DNA from: a virus
Reading direction: 5' to 3' (one strand)
DNA: 48,495 bases
Virus record (IMG/VR): IMGVR_UViG_3300027763_000084
Span: 1 to 48,495 of that record
The notes under the pieces were generated by a model that saw only the letters and a program-made list of their open reading frames with translations, had not been told where the DNA came from and did no database searches. Shown piece by piece: positions 31,501-40,182 of this stretch (the stretch's first letter is position 1; each line of letters starts with the position of its first letter). The position numbers were made by a program, and so were the translations under genes.

Positions 31501-34500
31501 CTTTTAAATCACCAAGTGCTTCGCCGATTGTCATGCGACCCGCAGTGGCTTCGGTAATCCTATCTCGTATTCCTTTTTGTACCGACTCCGCAGTACGCCA
31601 AGTGTCAGGGGTACTAATCGGCCCACGTATTCTCTTAGCAAAACGAAGCGGCGTAACTACCGCGCCTGTCGGACGATAAGCAGAGAAGATTTGGTTGATC
31701 TCTTTCATTGCCGCGCCAGCTAAATTCTCTAAACCAAAGATGCGGCCAATGAAACGTTGCAGGGAGTTGAGCAGTGTAGTCTTCTCAGTGCGATAGTAGA
31801 TGCCCGATAACTTCTTCTGGAAGTTAGGGTTAGTCATTACCTCTGCTACAAACTCAAATATGTCTGTAAAGCCGTAGTCTCCGGGGGGCAGTTTAGTTTG
31901 AGCGTACTCATACATCTCATACAAGTTGGTAACTGCTTGAAGCTGGCGAGTGGTCAGGTTAGGCACGCCACCACGCAATACATACTCAGTAGCCGCATGC
32001 ACAATCTCGTGCAACAACACGCGGTTGTTAGAACCAAATGCTTTGCTTGGTGATATAGAGACAGTATCAACAGCAGGCACGTACATGCCCGGGGCTTTCA
32101 AACCTTTAATGTTTCGGTTGTATGCGTCAGCTACATCTTTAAACTCAACAATGACTGGGTCTAAGTTGTACTTGCCTTTTTGCAAGGCTTGCAATCCAGC
32201 ATAAACCTTTTCCAAATTCTCGGAACGGTCATAATTCTTGAAGTACTTGTCATACAAATCAGGGTACTGCCTGCTCAAATACGCAAACAAACGAATCTGT
32301 TGCTGGCCGACGGTGACGTTCATCGAGCGGTGCAGTAAGTCCGCAGTCTGCCCAAACGTGATGCTTGTTGGCAAATTTAATTCTGCTAACCGACTAGCAA
32401 GTTCTGAGTAAAGCCCCGATGTGTTACGGGCAAGAGCCTTTAACGCACCATTGATATCGTTGTTGTTAATCGCGTTAACAACATCTTGGTTAAGACCTTT
32501 TACAGACTCTGGCGAATCGTCTCTACGGAGTCCGACTGTTGAATCAATTTCAGAAGCGGCGCGTATATCGCCATCCCCTCCTCGTCGCCCTCCTGTCGGT
32601 ACAGTTCCCAATTCGTCCGGGCCGCTACTTCTAATGTTTCCAGCCTGTATTGAGGTGGAACCGTTTCCGTATTTGTCAAGAGACTTTCCAGTGTTCGCCG
32701 TTGTTGATCGTCCATATGCTTCCCTCATTGCGGTGAATGTTGACTCGTGGCGACGCAGTATATCAGTGATAGCGTCGTAAAAATATGCCCGTAAACCCTC
32801 GTCTGCAAGATACTGACGTACCTTTAACATGTGAGTGTTGTGGGCTTCGCCGTGACTCATAGCTCCGGTGTGCGCTACCTCATGGGTCATTGTCTCCCAC
32901 ATAAATTCAGCCGCGCCAAACAATGTTTTAGCACCGAAGTCGTAGAAGGGGTTTAATAGCACCGCCTTATACGGCACTTTAATATGGACACCGCCGTAGC
33001 CCTTGTCGATAGAGATACCGCCAAAGAATAAGTTACCGGCCTTCAATACATCGTACCCGTAGAAGCCGCTATCAGCAAGCGCCTCTTTCATTTCAACCAT
33101 TAGTGTGCCAAGTTCCGCAAAGAACACCTCGGGGTTGCCGTATTGCTTACCAATTTCTATATAGTTAATGTTGGTGTTGTTATGGAATATTGGCTGACTC
33201 GGATTCTGCGCCATCTTTAACATGAAGTCTTTCATGTCAGGTGCTGCTTGTTCTGCCTTAAAGGTACCTTCTTTTTGTTTTTCCGTTTTCTTAGCGCTAT
33301 CCGCAAGTACTTTTCCGGTATCGACTGATACAACTGTAGTACCCACAACCTTAACTTCTTTAGGCATGGGAGGTAACTCCACACGCTTTGTAGTACCACG
33401 GTTGTCAAATGCTTTATGCAGCTTATTGCTTGCGTCGGCAATGTCTTGGCCAACGTCCATGCGAGGCATTGACACAATATTTTTAAAGTTATCTTGCATT
33501 TCTTGCGCTTCGTTGCCCCGCGCAATCTGTGCTAAATACACAATCATAGAGTCAATATCTTCATCTAATCTTGCTTTAAAACGTTCACGACTATTCTCAA
33601 ACGGGTAGTCTGGGTGCTTTGCATCTACGTTAGGTTTGATATTAATAATGATATCAAATGGGATGGCTTCAGTTTGCGATAGAGGGAATGTAGGGCTGTA
33701 TTTTGATTTACCATTAAACTGATATACCCCACTAGACAAAACCTCGTGCTTTATATTGTACTGATCTTGAATACGTGTCTTACCAAAATAAACATCAGCA
33801 CTGCCCCAACTAAAGTCAACTTTAAACTTTTGGAAATTATCTTCTTTAAAGTTAATGCCGACTGGAAGTATTTGTGAATCTGTGCCTCTATAGCCAGAAG
33901 ATTTAACTTCAACCTCTACAGGGCCAATTAGCGGTTTTTTTAGTGGGTCGTAGAAAACGATGTTGCTAGAAAAGAAAATGTCTTTCTTGTCACCAGTCTT
34001 TGGGTCTATGTAGTACTCAGGTATCTTTACGGTAACGCTCGTGCCGTGCTCGTTCTTTGGTGCAGGAGACTTATTAATTTTAAAATTGCTATTTGCAATG
34101 TCTTTAGCAGTCGTATCAACACGCACGCGTACGCCATTACGTACGGTATCAAGAATCAATCGTTCTGCACCAAGCATGAACCCCATCTTAGCAAGGCCTA
34201 AACCACCGCTTCGTTCACTAGGATCAAGATCAGATTTGTCAGAGCCAGCAACAGTAAAGAACGCATCGCGCACAATCTCAGGAGTCATGCCCCTAGCGTT
34301 ATCAGTAACAGTAATTGTTCGGTCTTTATCGTTGATCTCAATAGTTATCTTGCCAGTCTTGTATAACGATTTGTCTTTTTTGCTAGATACAGCGCCCTTT
34401 ACAGCATCAAACGCATTTTGTAAAAGTTCTTTAACGGAAACTTCAGCAATACTTGAGGCATACATGTTTGCACCCAGAAGCTGAATGAGACCGCCCATGT

Positions 34501-37500
34501 CGGCGTTGAGTTTCCCTTGCTCAGAACCAAACTTCTTATCTTGGTCTGCTGATCTGGAGGCTGCTGAAGTAGACGTTGTGTCAGGACGCGCAATAAACGT
34601 TAACGATTTCTTTGGTAAGCGTTGATAAGCCTTTGGCGACTTAGCACCATCAGGATGCACGCGAGCATATTCGCCGTCTATGCCAACAACTACACCAGAT
34701 GTATTGCCAAACTTAACCATGTCACCGACCATAAAGTTGCTAGTGACGGAGTCAACCATGTCAATGATTTTTTTACCAAGCGCATTAATTTCTTCAGAAC
34801 CAAAGTAAGGCACTGGTTCTGCTGGGGGCGTAGATGTATCTTGTATTGACTTTTCTTGCGCCCTTTCCTCAAGCAATTCGTCAGCACGCTCATCAATAGC
34901 AGTGTCTCTAGCGTCATCTAGCAAACTGTTTAAAGTATCTAGAACATCGCTTGCATCTTGCTCTCTATCGCTAAGACCTTCCCGAACATCTTCTACATCA
35001 TCAAGGACGCCATCACGCTCTAATTTTTTAATAAAGCTTCGTATCTGTGCTTTAGTTTCAATATCACCGTTTTCAATCTTAGCAATTGCTTGCCCAATTG
35101 GGCCCTCATCAATTTCAGCCTCCGCTTTATTTCGTATTTCTTCTTCCGCCGCTTCTTCCGCCGCTTCTATTTCAGCTTCCGTTAATGGTGCAGGGGTTGC
35201 TTGTGTTGGCTTCTTTGCGGCAGGGGTTTCAAACATGCCTTCTGGCACTTCAACCTCAGTAGAGACGTCGCCCTTTGGTGGTGGGAATAACTCGTCTACA
35301 GATGGAGTTGTATCTGCTGGTGTCTCGGCTGTTTTGGCAGGTGGTGTAGATGTTTCAGTAGGCTTTGGAGTTAGACCTTTATCCTTTTCATACTCAGCAG
35401 CTTCCTTAGGAGTAAGCAGCCCATACAAGTATAAATTATCGACAATTTTTTCTAAATCTGTGTCTAGTTCTGCTATTGATTTATCTAGCGTCTCAAGTGA
35501 AACCGCTTTCTTGCCTTTATATTGTTTAGCAATAGCCATGCCTTGGTTGGTAATACGAACGCCAAGTCCAGCCAGTTGTGAAATTGTTCTGTGCAGAAAC
35601 TGAATGTCCGGTGTTGCAGTAGACTTTGCGTACGCACGTTTTGTCCAAGTTTCAGCAGTAACGCTAGGATGTCCAGTTGCTTGCAGCTTTTCAGTTAAAA
35701 GTTTAATCCCGTCGGTAACGGTTGATACCGCATACTGAGTAAGCCGATATGGATTATTTACATCTTTGCCGCTACTGTATTCTGGTAATTTTTTATAAAA
35801 CTTGTGCAACGCCGAGTCAGGCGTAAAGTATTTGTCAAGCGGGTCTACATTTGCGGCTGGGGCTGTTTCTTGTCCTTGCGCTTCTGCTTGCTGGGTTTCA
35901 GTGGTCGTAGTGCCAACGTCGGCTCCTTTAGTTTCAATCGGTGTTTTCTCTACTGCAGTGGGCTCTGTTCTTTCTCCTGCAACAGCCCCTGTAGCATCCT
36001 GTCCAGTAGGAACCACTCCATCTGGCTCAAGGAAACCAAGTCCTCCGGTGGGCTCTCGACGACCGGACTCGTCAGCCATTGGAACGCCTTCTCCACTTGG
36101 CTCGGTGATAGTCTGTCCAACATCTTGTTCTCCCTGTTCTTTCTGAACCAGTGCATCTAGCTCAGCAATAACTTGATCTACTGATTTCTTAGGGCCGCCA
36201 AGAAATCCTTTTGAGCGTGCTATATATTCTGAAAGGCCTTCGTAACCTCTATCGCGTACGTACTGATCCATACGCTGACGGCGTGCTGGCGGGATTGCTG
36301 CTAAAGCTGAACCGGGAACGGCACCAAAAGCTGTTTCGACGGCTTCTCTTCCTAAACCTTCGGTAAGGGATTTCTTTTCATCAATAAGTCGTTGCGTAAC
36401 GTTGCTAACAAACGACGGTATAACACTCTCAGCTTCTTCACCAAGAAATTCAGCACCTGCACGGCCAAGTGAAGCGCGGGCACCTTGTGTTGCTTTGCCA
36501 GCTAAACGAGCTTCTAAACCAGTAGTTCCAGATGCCACACCAATAAGGCCGCCAACAAATTGCGACGGTAGCGCAAACAAAGGCGTAAGCATGTTAACTG
36601 CATCACGATGGGACATGCCAGTAGCACGTAAGTCCTGATACGCACTGCTCTTGCTCCAGTCTTCTGGACTCATCTGGCTAAGTTTCTCTGCGGCGCTTTG
36701 AGCGGAACCACCTGCGTTAGACAGAGCGTTCATTGCTACCATAGACTTCTGGCCAAGTCCTAAGAGGCTTAATCCAAAAGTTGGTATTAGAGAACCCGCG
36801 CCTTGCGCAACTATGTCGGCACCAGCAGGGCTAAACATACTAGTAAACGCGGCTCTAGTTTCAGCAAGCTCGCCTTGATTTGCTAAAACATTTTTAAGCA
36901 GCGCTTCACGTTCAGCCTTCTGGCTTTGCAAGTATGGAGACTTTGCTCTTTCACCTGCCTCAGTAGAAGACTTATAAAACCGTGCAAGTGGGTTATCCCC
37001 AGCGTTAATGTTTTCAGCTATGCCTTTAGGTATGGCTACAGCACCTTGCAACAAGCCAATTGTTGTATCTAACGCAGCTTGTCCAGTGGTTCTCTCTAAT
37101 TGTTCCTTTGGCGTAGCTTGCACGTATTGTGTACGACGTGCTGGCTTAGTAGTAGCTTCTGCGTACGCGCGGCGAGATAAACGATCAGCTTCTGCGGGAT
37201 CAAATTTAGGATCAAACGGCTGGGTGTCAAACACACTACCCGTGTAAACTTTGCGCGGTTGCGCGGCGGCCATAATTTCTTCGGCACCGCTACCCATAGG
37301 GGAACCAAAATCGTATTCAGCTTCAGCCGCAGCGGGCTTTGCTGTCGGCGCAGTAAAGGCTGTGCTACTAAGAAACTGTGAACGCGCAACCTCTATGTCA
37401 CCTTCAGGTACTTGAGGAGCAACAACTTGATCGAAATACTGTTGACGAGCGGCTTCCTTCTCCGCTGTCGGCAACGATTGAAATGCTTTGCTGCCCGCAA

Positions 37501-37522
37501 CTTCAGCCCATTTTTTTGCCAT
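28559..37522 (-). CDS. Giant polyvalent virion protein with GHKL ATPase and two HExxH sites (2987 aa)
   Basis: Largest gene of the window, a fifth of its length. The N terminus (WAEVAGSKAFQSLPTAEKEA) is like that of other phage internal proteins. Residues 440-560 and 700-860 are Pro/Thr/Glu-rich linkers. A GHKL (Hsp90/histidine-kinase-like) ATP-binding fold lies at about 1005-1170: N box ELLQNAFDA, G1 DNARGM, G2 GGLGLAKMG, G3 GTSVTVKIP. Zinc-protease-like motifs are THEVAH near 1547 and LLHEIVHAA near 1839. Strongly hydrophobic stretches occur near 2390 and 2690. This is the plan of the 'polyvalent proteins' of phages: many enzyme domains on one chain, packed in the virion and injected. It also takes the place of the ejection protein gp16 of T7. 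Confidence 0.85.
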   Translation of the reverse strand: MAKKWAEVAGSKAFQSLPTAEKEAARQQYFDQVVAPQVPEGDIEVARSQFLSSTAFTAPTAKPAAAEAEYDFGSPMGSGAEEIMAAAQPRKVYTGSVFDTQPFDPKFDPAEADRLSRRAYAEATTKPARRTQYVQATPKEQLERTTGQAALDTTIGLLQGAVAIPKGIAENINAGDNPLARFYKSSTEAGERAKSPYLQSQKAEREALLKNVLANQGELAETRAAFTSMFSPAGADIVAQGAGSLIPTFGLSLLGLGQKSMVAMNALSNAGGSAQSAAEKLSQMSPEDWSKSSAYQDLRATGMSHRDAVNMLTPLFALPSQFVGGLIGVASGTTGLEARLAGKATQGARASLGRAGAEFLGEEAESVIPSFVSNVTQRLIDEKKSLTEGLGREAVETAFGAVPGSALAAIPPARRQRMDQYVRDRGYEGLSEYIARSKGFLGGPKKSVDQVIAELDALVQKEQGEQDVGQTITEPSGEGVPMADESGRREPTGGLGFLEPDGVVPTGQDATGAVAGERTEPTAVEKTPIETKGADVGTTTTETQQAEAQGQETAPAANVDPLDKYFTPDSALHKFYKKLPEYSSGKDVNNPYRLTQYAVSTVTDGIKLLTEKLQATGHPSVTAETWTKRAYAKSTATPDIQFLHRTISQLAGLGVRITNQGMAIAKQYKGKKAVSLETLDKSIAELDTDLEKIVDNLYLYGLLTPKEAAEYEKDKGLTPKPTETSTPPAKTAETPADTTPSVDELFPPPKGDVSTEVEVPEGMFETPAAKKPTQATPAPLTEAEIEAAEEAAEEEIRNKAEAEIDEGPIGQAIAKIENGDIETKAQIRSFIKKLERDGVLDDVEDVREGLSDREQDASDVLDTLNSLLDDARDTAIDERADELLEERAQEKSIQDTSTPPAEPVPYFGSEEINALGKKIIDMVDSVTSNFMVGDMVKFGNTSGVVVGIDGEYARVHPDGAKSPKAYQRLPKKSLTFIARPDTTSTSAASRSADQDKKFGSEQGKLNADMGGLIQLLGANMYASSIAEVSVKELLQNAFDAVKGAVSSKKDKSLYKTGKITIEINDKDRTITVTDNARGMTPEIVRDAFFTVAGSDKSDLDPSERSGGLGLAKMGFMLGAERLILDTVRNGVRVRVDTTAKDIANSNFKINKSPAPKNEHGTSVTVKIPEYYIDPKTGDKKDIFFSSNIVFYDPLKKPLIGPVEVEVKSSGYRGTDSQILPVGINFKEDNFQKFKVDFSWGSADVYFGKTRIQDQYNIKHEVLSSGVYQFNGKSKYSPTFPLSQTEAIPFDIIINIKPNVDAKHPDYPFENSRERFKARLDEDIDSMIVYLAQIARGNEAQEMQDNFKNIVSMPRMDVGQDIADASNKLHKAFDNRGTTKRVELPPMPKEVKVVGTTVVSVDTGKVLADSAKKTEKQKEGTFKAEQAAPDMKDFMLKMAQNPSQPIFHNNTNINYIEIGKQYGNPEVFFAELGTLMVEMKEALADSGFYGYDVLKAGNLFFGGISIDKGYGGVHIKVPYKAVLLNPFYDFGAKTLFGAAEFMWETMTHEVAHTGAMSHGEAHNTHMLKVRQYLADEGLRAYFYDAITDILRRHESTFTAMREAYGRSTTANTGKSLDKYGNGSTSIQAGNIRSSGPDELGTVPTGGRRGGDGDIRAASEIDSTVGLRRDDSPESVKGLNQDVVNAINNNDINGALKALARNTSGLYSELASRLAELNLPTSITFGQTADLLHRSMNVTVGQQQIRLFAYLSRQYPDLYDKYFKNYDRSENLEKVYAGLQALQKGKYNLDPVIVEFKDVADAYNRNIKGLKAPGMYVPAVDTVSISPSKAFGSNNRVLLHEIVHAATEYVLRGGVPNLTTRQLQAVTNLYEMYEYAQTKLPPGDYGFTDIFEFVAEVMTNPNFQKKLSGIYYRTEKTTLLNSLQRFIGRIFGLENLAGAAMKEINQIFSAYRPTGAVVTPLRFAKRIRGPISTPDTWRTAESVQKGIRDRITEATAGRMTIGEALGDLKDALWDASGYAARATVLPFLQLRQLSELTRTRFPQITASIRIVSEMVSYRGKKLKLAEDIVQEWTKAQGANPEQSKLMSRIMIEATIRGIDPDTAQAAALNKPLADAWKALDPEFKTIYRKVRDFYADSVKEMVNDMKLKARAITDPIQRQKVLDKIDEQFGPDKLASPYFPLRRFGNFWFQIGSGNFKEFYTFENPISRELAFRARKRELENGNAQQRKLAGTIFKGNGISELYGRNAATTQILRDVQDLIDGVSATDVAGLKTELNDSLNQLIYLMLPQQSMRKMFINRKAIQGASADMLRVFAHTAVHSAYQQARFKYSEPFINNLNNARNYIRELANPDKQAVYMDYVQEVENRTKNVLGIEDKSVAAQVVGSITNSVFFFVLSAPASALVNILGASAVTMPYIGSRYGYAKTNASMLKNLGRYMASVPTRTIKPIVTGHVMQTSFPSIVEGGKLDPLLQKAADKFIEDGDINISMTNDIYDLGERPSSTYTGTTNIIKKILAGPFHQAERMVREVSLLTTFELAHEKFLKEPKTDLRGVVERDANGDPVMRTPDEAFDDAIEEARDIAGMTLGDYVRQMKGRVFTYPGVNVIMQFKQYAIQSAFILLRNHYLAMARPFSSSEIKDFRQQLESSGMPPNIIEQRITEADQYRKELGNESYRRLAGILGMTFLYGGIAALPYFSLGLGTLIKMFAPDDDDEFFDWENWFANYMNSTVGGAAGAIFAKMGMETDKSKVAGKKLAEAVAYGPVSATTGSALSDRVSLDMKNLWYREGRYDNDARQAVTNEIISNLGPGVGLGLNWVDAYQLVEDGQFGRAYEKAVPAIFAKPVTAYRIGKEGATTRGGDVIGGLYPNEFDLWDLSMQAIGLQPLKLYKGQKAAIQAKTYQQKVLDKHNSILNRLWMERGTPAYADAQEKARKFTLQYPDMPIDADAIDSAFDARAEAQAQANAIGARLDEKLFSKTLPMLNYGVQPPKSK

Positions 37523-37530
37523 AGTTACCC

Positions 37531-39126
37531 CTATTTCCAGAGGTTACTATAATCGTTTTTGCCCCCTGACGGTGCTGTATTTTTACTCTTAGCCGCTGCT
37601 GGCGCAGGCCCCATATCTCCTGCTGGCATTTGTGCCAACAAATCAGACAACGACGCATTAGGGAACCGACTTTGAATTTCTTCAGCGTAGAGTTCTCTAT
37701 ATCGTTTATTCATGGCTACAGGGTCGTTAGACCTCATGACGGGGTCAGTGTACAACCGTTTACGTGCGTTAGCACTGGAATCTTTAGCCGCACTAACAAA
37801 GATTTGAGACTCTTGAGCACCAAGTTTACCGGGGCCAAAGTCTTTAGTAATTCCAATAATTTCTTTTAATGCAGCTAGCTTGTTAGTAAGACCCGCAATT
37901 CTTGGGTCGTTGGGGTTTGCAGCTTTTAAGTCAACAATTTGTTTTGCTATTGCGGCGGCGTCGCGATCAACCTGCGGTAGTTTGGTACTTGCGTCACCGG
38001 AACCAGCGCCAGCGCCACGTAATGGGCGGTTAGCTTGAACGTTTCTAACAGCAATATCAGCGGCGTAGCGAGCTTTATTAAACTCGTACGAATTAGCATC
38101 CAACTCGTATTTACGTGCAAGTTCTGCGGCGGCGGCTGCGCCACGAACATCCCCCATACGCTCTTTACGTTTAGCATCTTTAATTGCAAACTGATATTTA
38201 GCGTTAGCAGTTTTTTGAGCTTGGTCAAGCTTCTCAACTTCGTTCATCGCACTACCATATGCTGGCAACGCTTCGCTTGCACCTTCGGCTAGGTTGCGCC
38301 CTTTAAGAACTTTTCCGGCGGCAGTGAAAAGCGCACCGGCCTCACCAGTTCGTCTTGCTCTGGCTCTGTCGGCTTCATCTTCTGGGCCACGCGCAAGTTC
38401 AGCGGCGTAAATATCTTCGCCACCTTCCTTTTTAATTTGATCCATGTAGTCTCTGATAAACGCTTTACGGTCGAACTCTTTGCGCTCAACCTTACCAAGA
38501 CTAGCTATGCGTTTATTAGCAAGCCTTTGCGCCGCTGCGTATCCAATTTCAGAACCGTCGGTATCGTCGTATAAGTCAGGATCAACAGCTTCAGACTCTA
38601 GAACACGCATTTGTGACGGGCCATCTTCGTTATATACATATCTCGGATCGGTGTCGTCCCTGACTAAACTGTAATTATTTTCTTCAGTAGGTTCCGCAAA
38701 CGCAACAATACCGCCCTCGGCGTAATCCTCTTCGGGCGAATACATACCAGCTAAACCGCCAGAAGCTGCTTGCATGACAGGCTGTGGCATTGGGGCTCGT
38801 TGTTGTGGGGGCATGCCTTGGGGTGGCATTCCTTGAGGTGGCACCCCTTGAGGAGCTTGAGCCATTCTATTTGGTACCATAGCACCCAGACCTTGCGCTG
38901 AAGGGGCCGGGGCTAACGCTTGAGCAACCAAAGAAGGGGATGAAGTCGGTTGTTGTGCTTGACCTGACATAGCCATCATGTCGGCTTCTTTAACTAAACG
39001 CAGTGCGTTTAACGCTGTGTAAGAGTCTAGACTTTGGTCAGGACTTTGGCCCATTACTGCGGCACGTAGTACATCAGGGTTTTTTCTATACCGTGCGGCA
39101 TAGACAGACGCCATATCAATTCCCAT
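37531..39126 (-). CDS. Internal virion protein, Pro/Gln-rich N-terminal region (531 aa)
   Basis: AAGGAA before the ATG. Residues 55-130 are Pro/Gln/Met-rich with a repeated PPQGM unit; then a Gly-rich GGLAGMYSPEEDYAEGGIVA segment that recurs in neighbours, an acidic stretch, and a long helical half (residues 280-420 with many Ala/Lys). The last residues (SNLWK) are separate from the next gene by eight bases. The helical-plus-linker build fits an ejection protein beside the giant gene. No enzyme motif seen. Confidence 0.75.
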   Translation of the reverse strand: MGIDMASVYAARYRKNPDVLRAAVMGQSPDQSLDSYTALNALRLVKEADMMAMSGQAQQPTSSPSLVAQALAPAPSAQGLGAMVPNRMAQAPQGVPPQGMPPQGMPPQQRAPMPQPVMQAASGGLAGMYSPEEDYAEGGIVAFAEPTEENNYSLVRDDTDPRYVYNEDGPSQMRVLESEAVDPDLYDDTDGSEIGYAAAQRLANKRIASLGKVERKEFDRKAFIRDYMDQIKKEGGEDIYAAELARGPEDEADRARARRTGEAGALFTAAGKVLKGRNLAEGASEALPAYGSAMNEVEKLDQAQKTANAKYQFAIKDAKRKERMGDVRGAAAAAELARKYELDANSYEFNKARYAADIAVRNVQANRPLRGAGAGSGDASTKLPQVDRDAAAIAKQIVDLKAANPNDPRIAGLTNKLAALKEIIGITKDFGPGKLGAQESQIFVSAAKDSSANARKRLYTDPVMRSNDPVAMNKRYRELYAEEIQSRFPNASLSDLLAQMPAGDMGPAPAAAKSKNTAPSGGKNDYSNLWK

Positions 39127-39135
39127 GATTATTCC

Positions 39136-40173
39136 TTAGACCAAAGAATTTAACGCAAGTGCGCCAAGGCCGCCACCATTAGACATAGCCACGCCACCAT
39201 TAGCACCACCCCATAGTTTACTAACACCCGCCGCACCCAGACCCAACGAAGCAATGTTTTGTGCTGTAGAAGGTGGAGTTGTGTATACAGAAGAGCCAGT
39301 CTGCGTCAATGGTACACCACGGATAATGTCGGACATAAAGCCAAGCTGTTTATATGGGTAGTTTTGCGCGGCCATATAGTCACCATACTTGGTGTCAATG
39401 TCTTTTTGCATTTGCGCTTGTTGCTGTAAGCCGTATTGGTTTTGCAGTGCGTTGATACCCATGTTTTGCTGGTATTGCGTGTTGCCTAAGTTGCCAAGTG
39501 CGTTTGCACTAGTCAAAGCTGTTTGTAAGCCTTGAAGACCTAAACCCGCACCAAATTGACCTTGTTGTGCATTTAACTGAGCGGCGTTTTGTGTTGCTGC
39601 TTGCTCAGTATTAAATTGGCCCATACCTTGTTGATACGCTTGCTGTAGCCCTTGAGCTTGAATATCGCCCTTTTGACGAGCCAAATTAGCCGCAGCTTGC
39701 GCACGCATTAAATAATCACCACTACCACCAAAAGCACCAGAACGCGCCGCTTGAGCGCCTTGTGCTTGCTGAGCAATAGCAGCCTGACGATTAGCATCAT
39801 TTTGCTGGCGCTCCACTACATTCTGCATGTACGGAGACATGTAGCTCTTGGCCATCTGAGGGCTAGTAAATGATTTAGTTTGGAAAGGGTTGTATGTATA
39901 GCTAGTATTAAGCGCACCCAAACCAGCCTGCCCAGCTAAAGCAGTTGCATCTTGCAACTGAGGCGCAGTCTGCATTAACTGTGCGTTGTCATAAGACAGG
40001 TTTTGTAGTGGAGAAAACTGTGCTACACGCTCACCCTGATACTGCATGTACGGGTTGTATTCAGTATCAGTCAGTGCTTGCGCTTGCCCTAGCAGGGCTG
40101 TTGCATATGGTTCAATCTCCGGCGCAAAACCTTGTTGGTTTAGCGTGGTTTGATATAGAGTTTGGTCAGCCAT
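39136..40173 (-). CDS. Gln/Ala-rich virion protein (345 aa)
   Basis: AAGGAAAA before the ATG. Starts MADQTLYQTTLNQQGFAPEI. Residues 115-275 are mainly Gln, Ala, Asn and Gly in long helices (NRQAAIAQQAQGAQAARSG, then many QQ and NALGNLGN units), and the C-terminal 60 residues are Gly/Ser-rich and hydrophobic (ASLGLGAAGVSKLWGG). This composition is typical of internal or tail-tip virion proteins that form fibres or channel helices. Not assigned to a named family. Confidence 0.75.
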   Translation of the reverse strand: MADQTLYQTTLNQQGFAPEIEPYATALLGQAQALTDTEYNPYMQYQGERVAQFSPLQNLSYDNAQLMQTAPQLQDATALAGQAGLGALNTSYTYNPFQTKSFTSPQMAKSYMSPYMQNVVERQQNDANRQAAIAQQAQGAQAARSGAFGGSGDYLMRAQAAANLARQKGDIQAQGLQQAYQQGMGQFNTEQAATQNAAQLNAQQGQFGAGLGLQGLQTALTSANALGNLGNTQYQQNMGINALQNQYGLQQQAQMQKDIDTKYGDYMAAQNYPYKQLGFMSDIIRGVPLTQTGSSVYTTPPSTAQNIASLGLGAAGVSKLWGGANGGVAMSNGGGLGALALNSLV

Positions 40174-40182
40174 GTCTTTTCC

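Noticed and set aside
33222-33608. Plus-strand frame of 128 codons in the giant gene
   Set aside because: Shadow of a helical coding region on the other strand; no start signal and no family likeness.
33960-34440. GHKL region read as a two-component histidine kinase
   Set aside because: There is no H box with a phosphorylatable His nor receiver partner; it is one domain of a polyvalent protein, closer to Hsp90/MutL-type use of the fold.
34902-35603. Plus-strand frame of 233 codons inside the giant gene
   Set aside because: It lies opposite the Glu/Ala/Pro-rich linker; its Ser/Ala/Val-rich product is what the complement of such codons gives, with no ribosome binding site.
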